From contig VZSE01009483.1 in NCBI GenBank assembly GCA_013398275.1, positions 6,800 through 70,799 on the forward strand: a stretch of 64,000 bases of DNA, read 5' to 3'. The DNA is from Promerops cafer. Its lineage: Eukaryota; Chordata; Aves; Passeriformes; Nectariniidae. The notes beneath the pieces were generated by a model. It saw nothing but the letters and a program-made list of their open reading frames with translations, was not told the origin of the DNA and did not search any database. The position numbers and the translations under genes are program-made. Positions 10,901-25,900 of this stretch are shown one piece after another. How positions within the stretch are numbered: the first letter of the stretch is position 1; every line of letters starts with the position of its first letter.

Positions 10901-13900
10901 TCTGAGCATACCTAAAGATGAGGAAGAGGAGCACCTTTCATTTTAAAGTGCACCCAGAAGAAAGTAAGAGGTGCTTGACACCATCTGCATTACATGGAGG
11001 TGTCAGACAGCAGCTCAGGAAGTGAGGCAACTGGCTTCAGTGCTTTCTTTCACCTGAGGGAGTTCAAACCCACAGCTCCAGCTTTCAGAAGGAATGTCCT
11101 AGCTGTTGAGCCATTTGGGGTGAGCTTTTCTTGACACTCTTGCCACAGGATACAGGATTTGGCTGCCAATATGGCAGCTGTTAAAAATTCTGTTGACTAT
11201 ATAACATGATCTGCCAGAAGTCTAAATCTCATCTCAAAATTACTTTTTGTAACTCTGTTTGCAGAATCATCTACACGTTTTTATTCAGTATAGCTTCACA
11301 CATAATTTGGCAATGTTAACGAATATAAGCTTGCAAGACCTCAGGATTTTGGTATCCTACAGTGAAGAGAACTTCAGGGAAGGAGTTGTTTTTAAAGCAT
11401 TTTATCACAGACACGCAGACTTTTGGGAGATAAATCTTACAATTTCTACTCATCATTCCCTGCTGCTCTCACCCCATCTAGGAAAAAGATTTTATATACA
11501 TTTATATACATTTTATACTTAATATATATGTATATTTATATACATTTTGAATTATGGGAATGAAACTAACTTTCACTAAAGTAATACATAGAAGAAAACA
11601 AAGCTAACACTGTGACTCTGGATGAAAAGCTTTATTTGTAGTTTTTCTCTACTAAGAGCACAGCTTTGAGTGTTAACATCTGTCCGATTGCACCTACAAT
11701 CAGACGACTACAGGTAGATATTTCTGAAACTGCAAATTAATTCTCTCTGTATTACTGTATTAACTGTACAAACACCTGCTCCTAATTCAAAGCAGCTTCT
11801 GAATAATGGAAGACCACTGCTGTACTAAATCACTCTCTGTATTCACTGCAATGAATACCCAGTCCTTACTTATTAACTTACTGGGCTTTTACTAAGTAAG
11901 TTATTAGTGTAGTTCACGTGGAGGCCATCCCCACGGTAAGCACTTTGGGGTGACAGTGTGGACACCTACACATGAACTGAATGCAGGAACACGGCTCCAG
12001 ATTTCATTTGAAAAAGCAACAGGAACTGATTAAGCATAGCTGGTCAATATATTTTTAAATTCTAATTTATAAATACACTTACTCTGTAAAATCATTATGC
12101 ATGAGATTTGGATTATCATGCTGACATTACCTTCCCCTCACAGTCTGTGTTAAACAGCCTTAACTGAGGACTATGCATACAAAGACATAAATAACACACT
12201 CTGCATGCTGTTTTCTTTTACAGTGCATTCCTTCCTCTCATCTGTTTAAAAGTCATGGCCATATATTATATTATATTATATTTCAGATGTTTAAATTATT
12301 CTATTAGAATTGTTTCATTCATTTAGATTTATTCAATATTTTACAAAAACTGATTTGAATAAATTCCTTTATATAGAATTTGGATGGGAATAAAAAAGAA
12401 TCAAAATATAAAACCTAATTTTAAAAAATGGCCAATTTTATATGGCAGAACAATGAATAATGCAACATACTGCAAAAGTAATCTTATTTTGCAATAGTCC
12501 TATTTTAAGTAGTGATACCTAGCAAAAAAGATTCTCAATTTTTTCATGTGTTTCTGTACTCCTGAGTCACATGATACCTTAGTTCACTTCAAGCCAAAAA
12601 ATCCACTGTATTTGTGTTTATTTTTTAGAGGAATCTAACTAGTTGCAATTACAGTGATGAGACTACTGCATTGGAAATTCCTCCAGTATCAAAAAGGACA
12701 TAAATTAGAATTTTTAGTACTATTTTACTCATCAAGAAAAGATATCAAAGGGTAAGACTGTTTGGTAATCTAACTCCTCTGTAAAATGTTTATGTAATGA
12801 AGAGCACAGCGGCCTAACTCTCCACTAAATCCAGAATGTGTTTTAAGTGCAGCTCTGTTTATCTTTCATATTTGGGATGAAGATGCCATTTTTGGAGAAG
12901 AATGGGCATTGGTTTGACCAAAGAGAAGAGTAAGTTCAGTGAAGAAGGCAAAATAATATATTAAAACTGTGAAACAGCATGGGAAGTAGATGCAATTTAT
13001 AACTTTGCTGCTGTTCATTTTGATTGGAAATTCTGTTTAATGAAAATTGCTTGTGGTATGTCAGCTCAGTAACTCCTTAGGTGAGTTCAGAGCAGAAAAC
13101 AGATTAAGATGTTCTCTTCATTTCAAGAGATTTTCCCTTCTCCGTTAATTAAGAAAACTTTTTTCTATTTTGCACACACAGCCAATGGAACCATCCCACA
13201 ATGACTTGTAATTAATGAGGCATCAACAGGCACACAAAGCCTAGCAAATATAAATGATTGTCATGTCCTGGCTGCAGCGTAACAAGAAAATCTCTCGTCT
13301 TTATCACAGCCAGGATTATCTGGGATGCCTACAGCTCTAACATCTAAAACATACTTCCATAATATATAAGGAGGTCCTTCTGGGATGGTAAAGGGTGTTT
13401 GAATTTGGGAAATCTTTGGGGATGGACAAACTGACAAAGTCACCAGTGTCAAATGAAAAAGGGAAAAGACACCTAAATTATTCCCATGTGGTTTGTTTTC
13501 CAAATTCATCCTGACAGACCTAGGTAACATGGAGAATGCAAAGTACTCAGCCTTTCATCTTCTGAATTCAACACTGCTTCTTTGGGCTCCTGTCCAAGAC
13601 TGCATGGCTCCTCTCATCCAGCACAAAACTCCCCATTCAGAGAGCTGGGGAAATGCAGAGACCAAGTAAACACTGCCACGGGAATGGATTCCTTAATGTC
13701 ATACTTTGCATTATCTATATATATATAAAGGCATTATGCTATTAAACAGGAAAAATCCCTTATGGCAGTAAAAACAACAATGCAATCATATTATCTGCAA
13801 AACACAAAAGAGTATGAAAACAAGAAAAGATTATTGAAAAGAAAATCTTTGAGAACTGCCTAAACTCTGATGTACTGTTAGCTCCCTTCAAGGTTTCATG

Positions 13901-16900
13901 GTATTGTGGTTTTGGGTTTATTTTCTCCTTTTTAAATTTAAAAATAATAATTTTAACAGGACTGTATCAATGTCATTTACTTCCAAGATAACCCAAGAAA
14001 GACTGAAAACCATAAATCTGATAATTGTGGGGAGAAGAAAATCTCCCTTTTTATAGTGAGTGACAAATGTGTTCAATTTTGGGTAGTGATTTTAGATTTA
14101 ATGCTTATCTTTCTCTCAAGACAAGAGCAAACCTTAACTGACATTGATATAGATGTCAGTTTTCTTGGTCTCTCTGTTTCCATTCTATCTACCATTCATG
14201 CACACACCAATCATATTGCTGAAACTGTGCTTTGGTGCATCTCATACATCTTCTGTTTTAATTTAATTGGCAAAGTACTGGATACCCTATGAAGTACAAA
14301 CCTTGCTGGCTTAGTTCTCTTTCTTCTTAGCTTCCTCTTTAAAAGTAATTTTAGATTATATTTCCTAAAACAGGGAAACCTGGATTATTAATACTCTTAA
14401 TATAAATAACTATATGGGGACAAAATACTTGGGGGAAAAAATCTCTTAGGAATGCTAGCAAGTATGGGGACAGTGACCTGGTAAGAGGAAAGAAAGAAAA
14501 CAGGCACCATACCTAAAATATTTGGAATGCATAAGACTTCAATTAGCTAGTAAGTACTTTAATTTAGCTAGTAAGTACTAAACTAAGGAGGATTCCATGC
14601 TTTACTGGGTTCAGTAATGACAGCAAATCCCTCACACAGGGGGGGATGACCCCTTTTGATCTTGGCAACACCACTGGAAAAGACTAACCTTAAAATGTAT
14701 ACAAATGTTTCTTTTTTTTCTCTCCTTTTGAAGCCATTAATTTATCAAAAGCACACTAATATTATGAAATAAAATAACCCATGTTTATATTTCATACGTG
14801 TCTTCACACAGGCCATGCACAGAAATTTATGAAACTGCAAATTACAGCTCATAACCCAGGTGAACAAAGCCAAGCATTGGACAAAATAAAATGTTTGGGT
14901 GTTCAGGTTTCTCTTAGTCATCCTCAGTACAACATGGACAAAATACAACACAGTCCTTAACATCTGATGCTGTGAGTGTCCAGGTTCTTCACTGATAAGG
15001 CTCCCCAGAGCCAATATTATCAGTTAAAATGTGCCCAGCGCCTTTGACTCATTCTAAAAATACATATAAGTAGTACAGCTCACCACAACTTTTAATTAAG
15101 AATCCCAGCAGGAAGTTAACTCTAGGCTCAATACAGGACCTTCTTTGTACCTTTGCTTGTTTGCAAAGTCATTTCCAGAAAGGCTGGATCTCTGGCACTG
15201 AATTTGTATAATGAAGACTTCTCAAACATGCTCTTACACAGACTTGTTCCCAAACTATGTTTTTTTCCACTCTTTCATATATTTGACATAATATCTCAAA
15301 CTCAACAATCTAAGAATTACTGATAGGGCAAATTCTAGGTCAATGCTGATCCTTCTTAACCTTTCATCCTCTTTCTTATTTTTTTAAAATTAAAAAAAAA
15401 AAAGGAGAAGCAGAAGAAAGAAGACAACTTTCCATAGATACTTCTGTCTTTAAAAGAAGTACTGACAAACTGGTAGTTTGGGGGATTTATGTTGTCTCAA
15501 CATCCTTTCAGCATGAGCCTTACATATATCTTCTTTTGCTAAATAACGAACTCTCTCCCTCCTGAAATATACCCCTTTTTCACTAATGGGGGTGAGAATA
15601 ATTACAAAATAGAGCTGGAAGAAAAGAGACCCTTTGTGCCATTTCCCTACACACCTGATGCAAAGTTTTGCACAGCTGAAAATACCCTTGCCTGCTACCA
15701 ATGCTGCTCTTCATTTCTACTTGCTGTATGCTGAAGTGGATTCCACTTTATGACAGAGAACAGGGACCAATCCTGTCTCACGCTGCTGTTTTGTTGGCAC
15801 TTCTAGCTGGCTGCCTGATCTCAGGGTTTATGTAATAAAGGAGAGCCCAGAAACTCTCCATCCTCTTTCATCCCACTCTGTTACTTAAATAAAGAATTAC
15901 TTTGGCCTGAGGCCCAGAACAGGTAAAATTCAATCCTAGGTGAATGGCTGTTTCTTCCACACATCAAGAAATTATTTTAAAGCTTCTCTAGTGAAACTAC
16001 AGAGCTGAAAAAGGAATGAGATCTCTCTCAAGCACCTAACACTCACTCTTAACCGTCAGAAAATCCAGGGAAGCAGTCTTCAAAAATGTAACAGCATTCT
16101 AAGGTCATCTTCAGATTACATTAGTAATTGTCATGACTTTTCATGACCCTATAGAATTTGATAAGTCTAGTAAAATATCTGCTATGTAGGTGGAGAAATA
16201 AAATTACCAAATAAGAAAAAGACATCATAAATTATTTCTCTGTAAAAGGAAGGGAAGAGAGGCAAGAATTTATAGGGGATATCTTCTAATGAAGCCCATT
16301 GATATCAAGATAAACCAAAAGCAGGACACGAAACCATTTCCTTTTTGGGTCAAAAGATGGATTTGGTGGGGTTTTTTGGTTTTGTTTTTTTTTTTTTAGG
16401 TGGCTGAAGTAGCCTGAAGTCTGCTGGTTTCCTTAGAGCAGCAGTGGGGGACTGTTAGGTTTACGTTACTAATTTCATGGATTTAATAATGGGAGGGAAA
16501 AATCATTAGCCCTGCAATATGCAGGCTACCTAGTGGAGAAAAGACAAAATGGCAGTTTCCTGACTTACATTGCAAGAGTTTTTTTATTTATGGAAATAAG
16601 CACTGCAAATCTATGGAAGCAGGGAGACTGAGTAGCCAGAGAGGAAGCTTTCTTCTAGGGAAGACTCCAGAACTTCAATTCTGCTATACAGAGAAAAGGG
16701 GAAGGATGAGCTCAAAGATAGTAAAGGGTGTGTTATCCTTATTACAGAGTTGGCTGCACAGAACAATCTGCTGAACTTGTAACAAACAACTATCATAGCA
16801 GATTACATGGTGGCCACAAAATTCCCTTTCCTTCATGTTAAATAAAGAAAAAATGAATTCGTATTTTCTGTGGCTTATGTGTCCTGTTTTGTTATTATAA

Positions 16901-19900
16901 ATGATTCCTTTCAGTAAATATTGCAAAGTTAAAAATGTTCAAATACCAAGTTAATGGGACAAAAACATTCAAGTCCACAGTACTGAAAACAATCAGAAAT
17001 TTAGCTTTAGGAATACACTAAGATCTGTATATAAAACACAAATGCTGGACCAAATCCATGCTACTCTACCATTTGCGATTTCATACAGCAATGAGAAAAT
17101 CAAAAAGTATGGAACAAAATTTGTGAGGTACTTACATATTACTTGGTGCATATTTGTGTGCATTTCAGGATGAAAGAAGGCTTTACAAACACTTTCAGAA
17201 AATCTGTTTTCTGCAGGATTCTGTCAAAACTGGTATTTAGGCAGAGGCCTTGACTACTTACCACAACTTCCTTCTCTGCGGCTACGTGCACTGCCATCTC
17301 TGCCAGATTTAATGCGCTGCAGAACAGTGGAAAAGGTTTGAAAAGAACAGAACAAAAAAACCCATTTAGTAATATCTATAGGAGAAAATGATTGAAAATT
17401 CAACTCAGCTTATTAATAAAACAGTAGAAGAATGTTAAACTAGACTTACTATACTGTAACTACTAAAGCTTGTTTTTCAACACACAAAATTGTCCTTAAA
17501 ATCAGGGTTAAATCCAATGTTTATATAAAATAAGAGTTCTGTGAAATTCAAATAGAATATCTCAATAAACTATTTTTCTTCAGATAAAATTTATACAAGG
17601 AATGTGCATAAAAATAGTTCAGATGTTCCTTTGTGAAGTACAGCTGAAAAAACAAGCAACACAACCCTCCTTGCATGAGTTCAAAGTAGCCTCTGCCTAT
17701 TAACATCTTGTAAATCCCACAAGCATTTTATTATTGTAAGGACTCAAAAGGGAGAAGTGGGGGAATCTATAAAAAGAACTATTCACCCTATGGATCTTGG
17801 ATTTTGAATTTTTGGCACAGAACAGTATTTCACAGCAAAATTTAATTTGCTGTTGAGTGTTAAATGCAAGATAAAGGTGAAGGTAAATACTTTGAAAGCT
17901 GTGTTTAAAAAGTCAGCTCTCTTGCATAGGGGAAGGTACCATAAACATCTCCCAGCTGTGTTTTTTTGAGTGTTATTTGAAAATTTTAACAGTTTATCAA
18001 AGCAATACCTTTGTATGACATGGCAGACATCTTCTGGCAAAACACCAAATTTCTTATGCATACATCTTGTCAATTATAAGAAGGGACACCTCAATGAGGG
18101 ACTTTTTGATAGGTAGGTACAAAAACTTGATGTCTGAAGCACTCAGCTGTTAATAAAGTATCTCTGCATCTTACCTCAAAATATGAATTCAGGATCTGAT
18201 CAAAACACACATCATGTTTTCAGGCCAATTACTATAACTTCTTCACTCATTTTTCACCAGAAAAATATGAAGTCTGGCAAAGTTGGAATGATACCAAAGA
18301 AGTGAAAGAACTTTCAAGATTCATGCCAACAGAAAAAGGAAGAACTCTTAAATCAAAACCCACAGGAGTCAGACAGGAAAGCATTGAGCCTAGTGTGAAA
18401 CCAGGACTGGTCTTGGAGCAATTCAGTCTGGGACCAGAATTTCTCACACTTTTTTATTTGCTTTGGGAAATCCTCAAGTCTAAAATATGTTCTCTGAATT
18501 TTGGATTAAATATCCTTTTCACAGCCCAGTGAAGTAGCATATATCAATCCTTCAGGAAGCCTGTCCAGACTCTCCAACTGTTGAATGACTGACAGCAAGT
18601 CTGACAGCAGAAGCTCAGCTTCTGTCTGCCCAAGGGAAGCAGTCCCTATGTGACAGTGCCCTCTTGGCATTTGCATCCTAGGACCTTCCTCCCAAAATAT
18701 AAGAGCTACAGCTTAAACATATGATTAACTCCTGTAAAATTCCAACTGAGTAGTTTTTAAGTAATCCCACACTAAAAGCAGACATTCAAAATAGGTTTCC
18801 ACCCTAAAAATGCCTATTTCTCCCATGACTGCAAAAGACATTTAGGATGGTTAGCCCAGATGTGGATGCCTGAAGGCAAAGGCAGTAAGGCCCCTCCAGC
18901 ATTTGCACCTCTCATCACTGTTCCCACCACACCCCATCAGCCCCGTTCTCAGTCATTAAGCTCACTTAACGGAAATAAATAGTAATGTGTGTACACAGCA
19001 GTGCCAAGGAGGCTCTGTGAACTTTTACACTATTACCTGTCTTTTTTAGAGTGAAACATGAAAAAGAGAGACTAATGCAGTAAAAAAACCCCACTCAAAC
19101 AAACAAAACCAAAACTCTAGCCCCTCTCCCACCCTACTTTCCCCCCACTCCCCCGCAACGTTCCAACATATGAAGGTTGCAGTAAAAATTAAATGCTGTG
19201 AGAAGCAGGGAGAAAATTTCTACAGGGAATGAACTCCACAGATGTTCCCAGATTCTTGGCTGGAAGTATTTAACAACTTGTCCATATTTGAGAACTGAGG
19301 GAAATAAGTACTCCAGAATATTTATTTTGGTAAAAACTCCATGTGGATATACTTATTCTGGAAAAACAATGCCAAAATAGAAATTTTTGATAAACTTCTA
19401 CAGGAAGACAGTCTGTGTGCAGACTGAAACACAGGTATACCACACTAGCATTTTACCTATTTTGTCTTTACTGGGGGCAATTGAGAAGTCAAGGGTTAGT
19501 CTAAAATTGGGAGCAGGAATTGAACTGTATCTGGTACTGCTAACTGAAACCAGTATTCCTATTGGAAACTTAGGTGGTGAAATATTAAAATTTGGTAATT
19601 TTAGAACTAGAAAGTATAGTTTATGACTGTATGGTCATGGATGACAGAAGGAACTTGGGAAAAAAAACCCTAGTAATTTCCAAAGCCAGATGGCAGAGAG
19701 AAGACTAAAAATCACACACACCCCCACCCTCAACCAAGAAACAAACAAAAAAAACCTTCCCAAACTCAAAACCAGAGGATGGGAACCCAGATGTAACATC
19801 AATAGCAAAAGAAGGAACTGCAGGGCTATTGCTTGCAAGACAGCCACTGATGCAGAGATTGTCACAGAAAGATACTCCACTACTAATGCAGGACAGCTGC

Positions 19901-22900
19901 ATACTGAATCGCAGCGTGTTCTGAAACACCTTTCCTTAGAGTCTTTGCTCCTTTACCAACTACAACAGTAGTTGTAGTACAAACAGTACAAAGGCAAGAG
20001 GAGTGTTTGTGTGGGGTTTGTTTGGGTTTTTTAAACTTACTGCATTTCATTTTATCTGCTTAAATGAAAATTGGTTTAGATTAAATTACAATATAATCAG
20101 GCTTATTCAAAAGGCTAAATGAATTTTTTTTTTCTTTTCTGGGTAACACACTAGAGGAAATACTTAAGCAGATCTACCTTAAAGCTTTGACTAATTAAAA
20201 GTGCCATCACAGACACCTTATCTGTTCTAGACAGATCTGCTCCACTCTGTTCTCCTGAGACGCCAGAGTTGTGTGTCCAGTTCTGGGGCATCCAGTGTAA
20301 GGACATGGACCTGCTGGAGAGGGCCCGGAGGAGGGCCATGAAGATGAAAAGAGAGCTGAAGCAACTTCTCCAGGTGAAGACAGCCTGAGAGGGTTGAAGC
20401 TGTTCAGCCTGGAGAAGAGAAGACTCTGGGGAAATATTGTTGTGGCCTTTCAACACTTAAAGGGGTCTTAAAAGAAAGATGGGGACAGACTTTTTACTAA
20501 GGCCCATGGTCACAGGACAAGGAGTAATGGCTTTAAACTGAGAAAGGGCAGAGAAGAAGAAAAAAATACGTTGAGGATGGTGGGATACTGGAACAGGTTG
20601 CCCAGAGAAGCTGTGGATGACCATCCCTGGAAATGTCCAAAGTCAGATTCAATGGGGCTCTGAGCAACCTGGTAAGAGGAAGATGTCCCTGCCCACAGCA
20701 GGGGGTTGAAACTAGATAATCTTCAAATGTTCCTTTCAACCTAAAGCATTTTGTGATCCTGCTTTGCAAGGTTATTGCTGTGACAGGATAGAGTCGACAC
20801 ACTCTTAAACAGGAATACTGAAATGGAAGACACAGAGGGAGCTTCCCACATCATCACTGAACTATGATCACTGTTAAAGCCTGAACAGTCTAAACCAACT
20901 GTGCAGTAACTTGTGCACCACAAGTCTGTGTTGGATCCCACTGATACTTCTGTCATTCAGGTATGACTTAAAGAATTCCCTTAACACAATGAAGTCAGAA
21001 TGAAAAAAACCCCATAAATTAAACACAATTTTTCTGTTACTAAAATCTTAAGTTACTTAGGGGATTTAAACTTTTAAACATTCCATCAGTAGCTTTTTCC
21101 TCACCAGAAGTAAAGAAATGTGTTTGGGAAAGGTCTTGCTTCTCATATGAAATAAACAGAAAGAGATGTGACAATTTTTAGTTTTTTTTAAAAATTATAC
21201 TCAAATACTAACTTTCTTAAAGAAAAAAGGTGTTTTCTTTACAGTCCTTGACATTTGTCCATCTATAATCAATGTAAAAAAAAGACCAGAATTACGTGCA
21301 AGGAAATAGCCTTTCCCTCTCCAGGGACCTCTCTCTCTCTAATCAACTATAAAGTAATCCACTTTTAACTGGTTTTGTTGGTGAGCTTTCTCAAGTAAAG
21401 CACTGAGGTATTGAAAGTTACTGCAATGAACTATGTATATCACTGACACAGAAGTGATTAGAAACCAAGCAAAGCCTGTTTAACACACTTCAGTGAGTCT
21501 GTTAATTGTGAGCTCTGCAGAATAGGAACATTCTGCCTGGTCATCTGTTTTGCTTACTGATACAGTTATGGGGAGACATGGAGGAATATCAATCCCACTA
21601 CAGCTGTGTACTGCTTTCTTTTATCCATTTTCCCAAGTGCTTTGAATTTTACAGTTACTGAAAAAATCCAGTCACTACACTTCAGCTAGCCCCTCAAAGT
21701 ATGGTTGTAGCATGAAGCTGGAATCCTTCAGTCAGTGTTTCCCCTTGTGAGTTTCATTTTTGAATTGTCCTAGTGTTCACATGCATACTCAGACTCCCTG
21801 GAACTTAAGCAGAAGTAGCTGAGGATGCATGTGCACATCATCAGGCATCAAATGGGACCAATAAGTGTTACTAAAAGCAGAGTAAATTATTAAGACTTAA
21901 TGTATCCTAATGTGACTACGTAGCTCTGAGGCAATTCTCTGGATAGGCAAAGCAAGCTTGAATACTTTGCAGCTCAACAGCATGGATAATGCTTTTCAAA
22001 CAAGCAGCTGTTTTTATTTTAAAATCTTATTTTATCACCAGAATAGAAGAAAACAATGCACGAGTGCACACACACACACAAACATGAGCTCACTCTTCTG
22101 AACAGAACACAAGTTATGATCTCATACCTTTCACAGCCTGTTACTTTTCCATGGAATTTTTTTTTTGTTTAAAAATTGGCCCTCACATGAATAGTTTACT
22201 TCTACCTATATAATATGTCAATGCTGCAGTTTTGTATATAACAAAAAAGGAGTTCTTCTACATGGACAAATTCTTAGGTTTCCCATTGCTCCCTACGGTT
22301 GCATTATTACTTGGCTCATAAATACACTGAAGTATTAAATAAAATCTGGCAAGTAAGTAGGAAAGACGACATTCCACAGACATTGAATTATGCGAGTGGC
22401 TCCAGCATTCCCATCATGTCCACATAGTCCATCCTTCACTAGTATTTAAAAATCACAGAAAATCTCGTGCTCAGAAACTATTCAGACAGATGTAAGACTG
22501 AGCAGTAATTTAAAACTAAGCCTCACAATCCCACAAAACATAAGCCTCTATAAACCAGGAAGTTAATGATGCATTTTATCTTGAAGTATCATAAACGCTA
22601 CTTTAGCTTCATCTACATCTGTAGCAACTGTATAATACACAGAGAAACAAACTTACCTGCTCCCTAATTTCTTTTAATTTTTCTGCTTTCTTGAGCTTTG
22701 TTATATATTCCTGGACTTCTTTCAGCCCCATGTCTGTGCAGAGACGAACTAAAAATCGGAGGCCTAATTGGAAAGCAAAGCATTGTTAAAAAAAGACTTA
22801 CAAGCAGGTCAAACTACAAGTGCACCCTGACAGAACTGGACATGCAGAATGGCAAACAGTGCAAATAACTGCAAACAAGGTGACTCCAGTCCAGTACCAC

Positions 22901-25900
22901 TACATAAGTTGTGATATTTTGCAAGTAATTCAACATTTTCTTTGTGTCTCTATCCATGAACAGTACAAATACCATCAGTACACATGGAAGGCAAGAGGTA
23001 TACTAACTAATCTGGCTCAGAACTCTTCACATTTGTAAAATATTTCAGGAGCTGGAAAGCACAGAAATGCCACTAAGATGTTACTGAGGAGCTGCTATCA
23101 AGAGAATAGAATTTTGTTGAAAACAATTTTGCAAACGCCAAATGAATCAAAATATTTTTTTTTCCTCTGGCTGTGGTTGATTTTTTGAAGAGTAATATTT
23201 ATAGAATTAAAAAACCCCAACAAAGCTGATATGAAAATCAACTGTAACTGTATGACTGAACTAAAAGAATCCCTAAAAAGCATTCTTCTGAGACAACTCT
23301 GAAAACACTGTTGGTATTCCTATGTATTTGTCAAGATTCCTTTCAAAGAACTGAAGTAGAAACAAGCAGGACATGATCCATTTTCTCCAGACCGCTTTCA
23401 CAAACATGTTATTTCATTTTGTGCTAAGTTAGTTTCCTACTGGTTTAGGAAGCCCATGATCAGGGAGGGAAGAGGGAAGAACCATTGTTTCAGCAGTAGA
23501 AAACTTAAATCAGTTACATTGTCTTGCCTAACTCCTGCCTCCATTTGTGAAATTTGAAGAAAATACATTCAGAAACATATTTGCATTCTAGAAGTTTACT
23601 AAATGCCCCTCTGAAATATGTGTGACCAACACGAACATGATATTTTGCTTATAACTTTGAGGAGATATAGTACTGCATTTCACTTGTCAAAGAGAGCTGT
23701 GATTACTCTTTAAAAAAGCAGTAAATTTGTTAAAGCAGAACGATACAATTTTAAAATAAAATACAATGAATGTTCTTCCCACACTGCATCTGAAAGCACA
23801 GACTTGTTGGCGACAACCTTGTATTTTGGAATTTGTGAGGCACAGTGTGGGATGGAAGAGAATGTTTACACAACCACTGACAACCCTTATTTTCTACAGG
23901 GCTTTTTTTATTTAGAGTACAGGTGTGACTGATTTTGCAAAATGTCTTATTCTTCAAAGTTGTGTTTCCCATAGTTTAGTTTGAAATCCTCTATGGAGAT
24001 TCCAGAGACTGGGTGACCAGCTATAGTTAAAAACCCAGCAACAAAATCTCACTCTCTATGATTTTTTTGGGAACCCTGACTTTTATAAAACTTAGCAATA
24101 AGATTTTCTCGTATCTAGAAATTTACAGCAGGAGTTTCAACTAGCAGGAACTAGAAATACAAATACATATATTTTTCATAAGAAAGATAAAATAAGTAAC
24201 ATAGTTATAAAATACAGGATGTACGTATGAGAAAGAACTCATACAATGCAACTCAGTTAAAGTTTATTTTCATTGCTCTTCTTCAGCATTACCCTCATAT
24301 TTCTGTCAGTGTTGTCATAAAAACCACTCAGCATTAGCATGAATAAAAATATTAGTTGATGGAAGTATTTTAATACGAAAAATACATCATATGATTACTA
24401 ATACACCTATTCAATGTAACAAAGTTTCCTTTGATAGTTACACCACAGAATGAAACAACTTACATTCAACATTCTCTGGGAATTTTCTGTGAATGACTTT
24501 GTATTTTTCCAGAGCTTTCTGGTAGTTGCCTGCAAACAAAACAAACATCTCCTATCCACATATTCAAATGTAAAAAAAGAATATTTGATAAGAAATTGGA
24601 ACACCTTAACATCAATTCATCTTCTTAGAGTAAATGATTTAATATTGTAGGACCAAATATGATAAGACCAAACTTAACATTCTTTATTAATGGATAGTAA
24701 AAATTAAGAACATCTGAAAACAGTCCAAATTACTCTGTAAATAACAGAATTAATGAGGAGGTTCCTGATTTTTGCTTTTTTTTTGACCTTCCTCTATGAC
24801 ACCATTGTTCCAGTGTCTCACCATGCTCACAATAAAGAATTTCTCCCTTATGCCCAGTGTAAGTCTACCCTTTTTCAGTTTAAAACTGTTGCTCCATGAC
24901 CCAAAACTGCAGATCCCAGCCTGTCTCCATCTTTCCCATGAAACCCTCTCATTATTCTCCAAGCTGAACAACCCCAATGTATTACAAAAAATTGTTACAA
25001 ACCTTTAAGCAATTACAAAGAAGTTACAGAACTTACCACTTCTCCTGTAGCAACTGGCAACCATCAGCTGCCACTTCACTTGTGTTGGCCTGCATATAAA
25101 TAAAACAAAACCATGTACACTGCCAAACAATGAATGAGCAAAATAATCTGCATAGCAGTGGTAAAGACCTACTATTTAACTACTCATCAATTTTTTCACC
25201 TAGCATGTTGCCTTCCTAGAAAGAATGTAGCCTGCTGAGCTCACACACAATTCACCCCTGCATCATACACCTGTTTCCAGGATTCAGTGTCACTCATTTT
25301 CAGTCCCATGTTAAGAACTTTTCTCGGGCTCATGATTCTGTGCCCAGACACAATTAGTAGACCTGACATGTGAACCACTAATCTTTGTCAGAGACAGAAC
25401 CATGCAATGGGGGAGGAACAAAATGCTAAATTGTATTCTGTGGAGGTCCCACCAGTAGAGTCCCACGCATGCCCAAGGGATTCCTGCCAGGAAGCACAGT
25501 CCCTACTTACAGCTTTGAACTCTGGCTCCTCCTCTGTGCTATCACCTTGATGTCCTAGCTGCTGCCTGTCCCTCTCTTTTTAGCACATAATGGTGACAGT
25601 ATGGTCAGAGAAAATACTTGAGATGCTTGAGCATGTACAATAAAACTGTTGGACTCTTTCCTCATTTTTACCAAGATAATGTGAAAATTAGGAAATTTTC
25701 ATGTTAACAGTGTAAGCATCCTCTGTAAGCCAAAGCACTTTGCACATGTGGCTTACAATTGAATAGTAGCATATCCAAAAGCTACTGCAAGTTAACATTT
25801 TCAGAAGAATTTCGTACGTATCCTTTTCATTTTTTCTTTCTAATAATAACACAGGCCATTTTTAACTCTAAGCAATCTGTTTGCCTGGTAGTTGCCAAGC

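Larger units (their letters stand above)
17317..22656 (-). other. IFT88: IFT88 intron 22 (5.3 kb)
   Basis: Contains a CR1 copy (20246-20760) and a short CA run (22066-22081). Otherwise nothing is recognised. Confidence 0.6.
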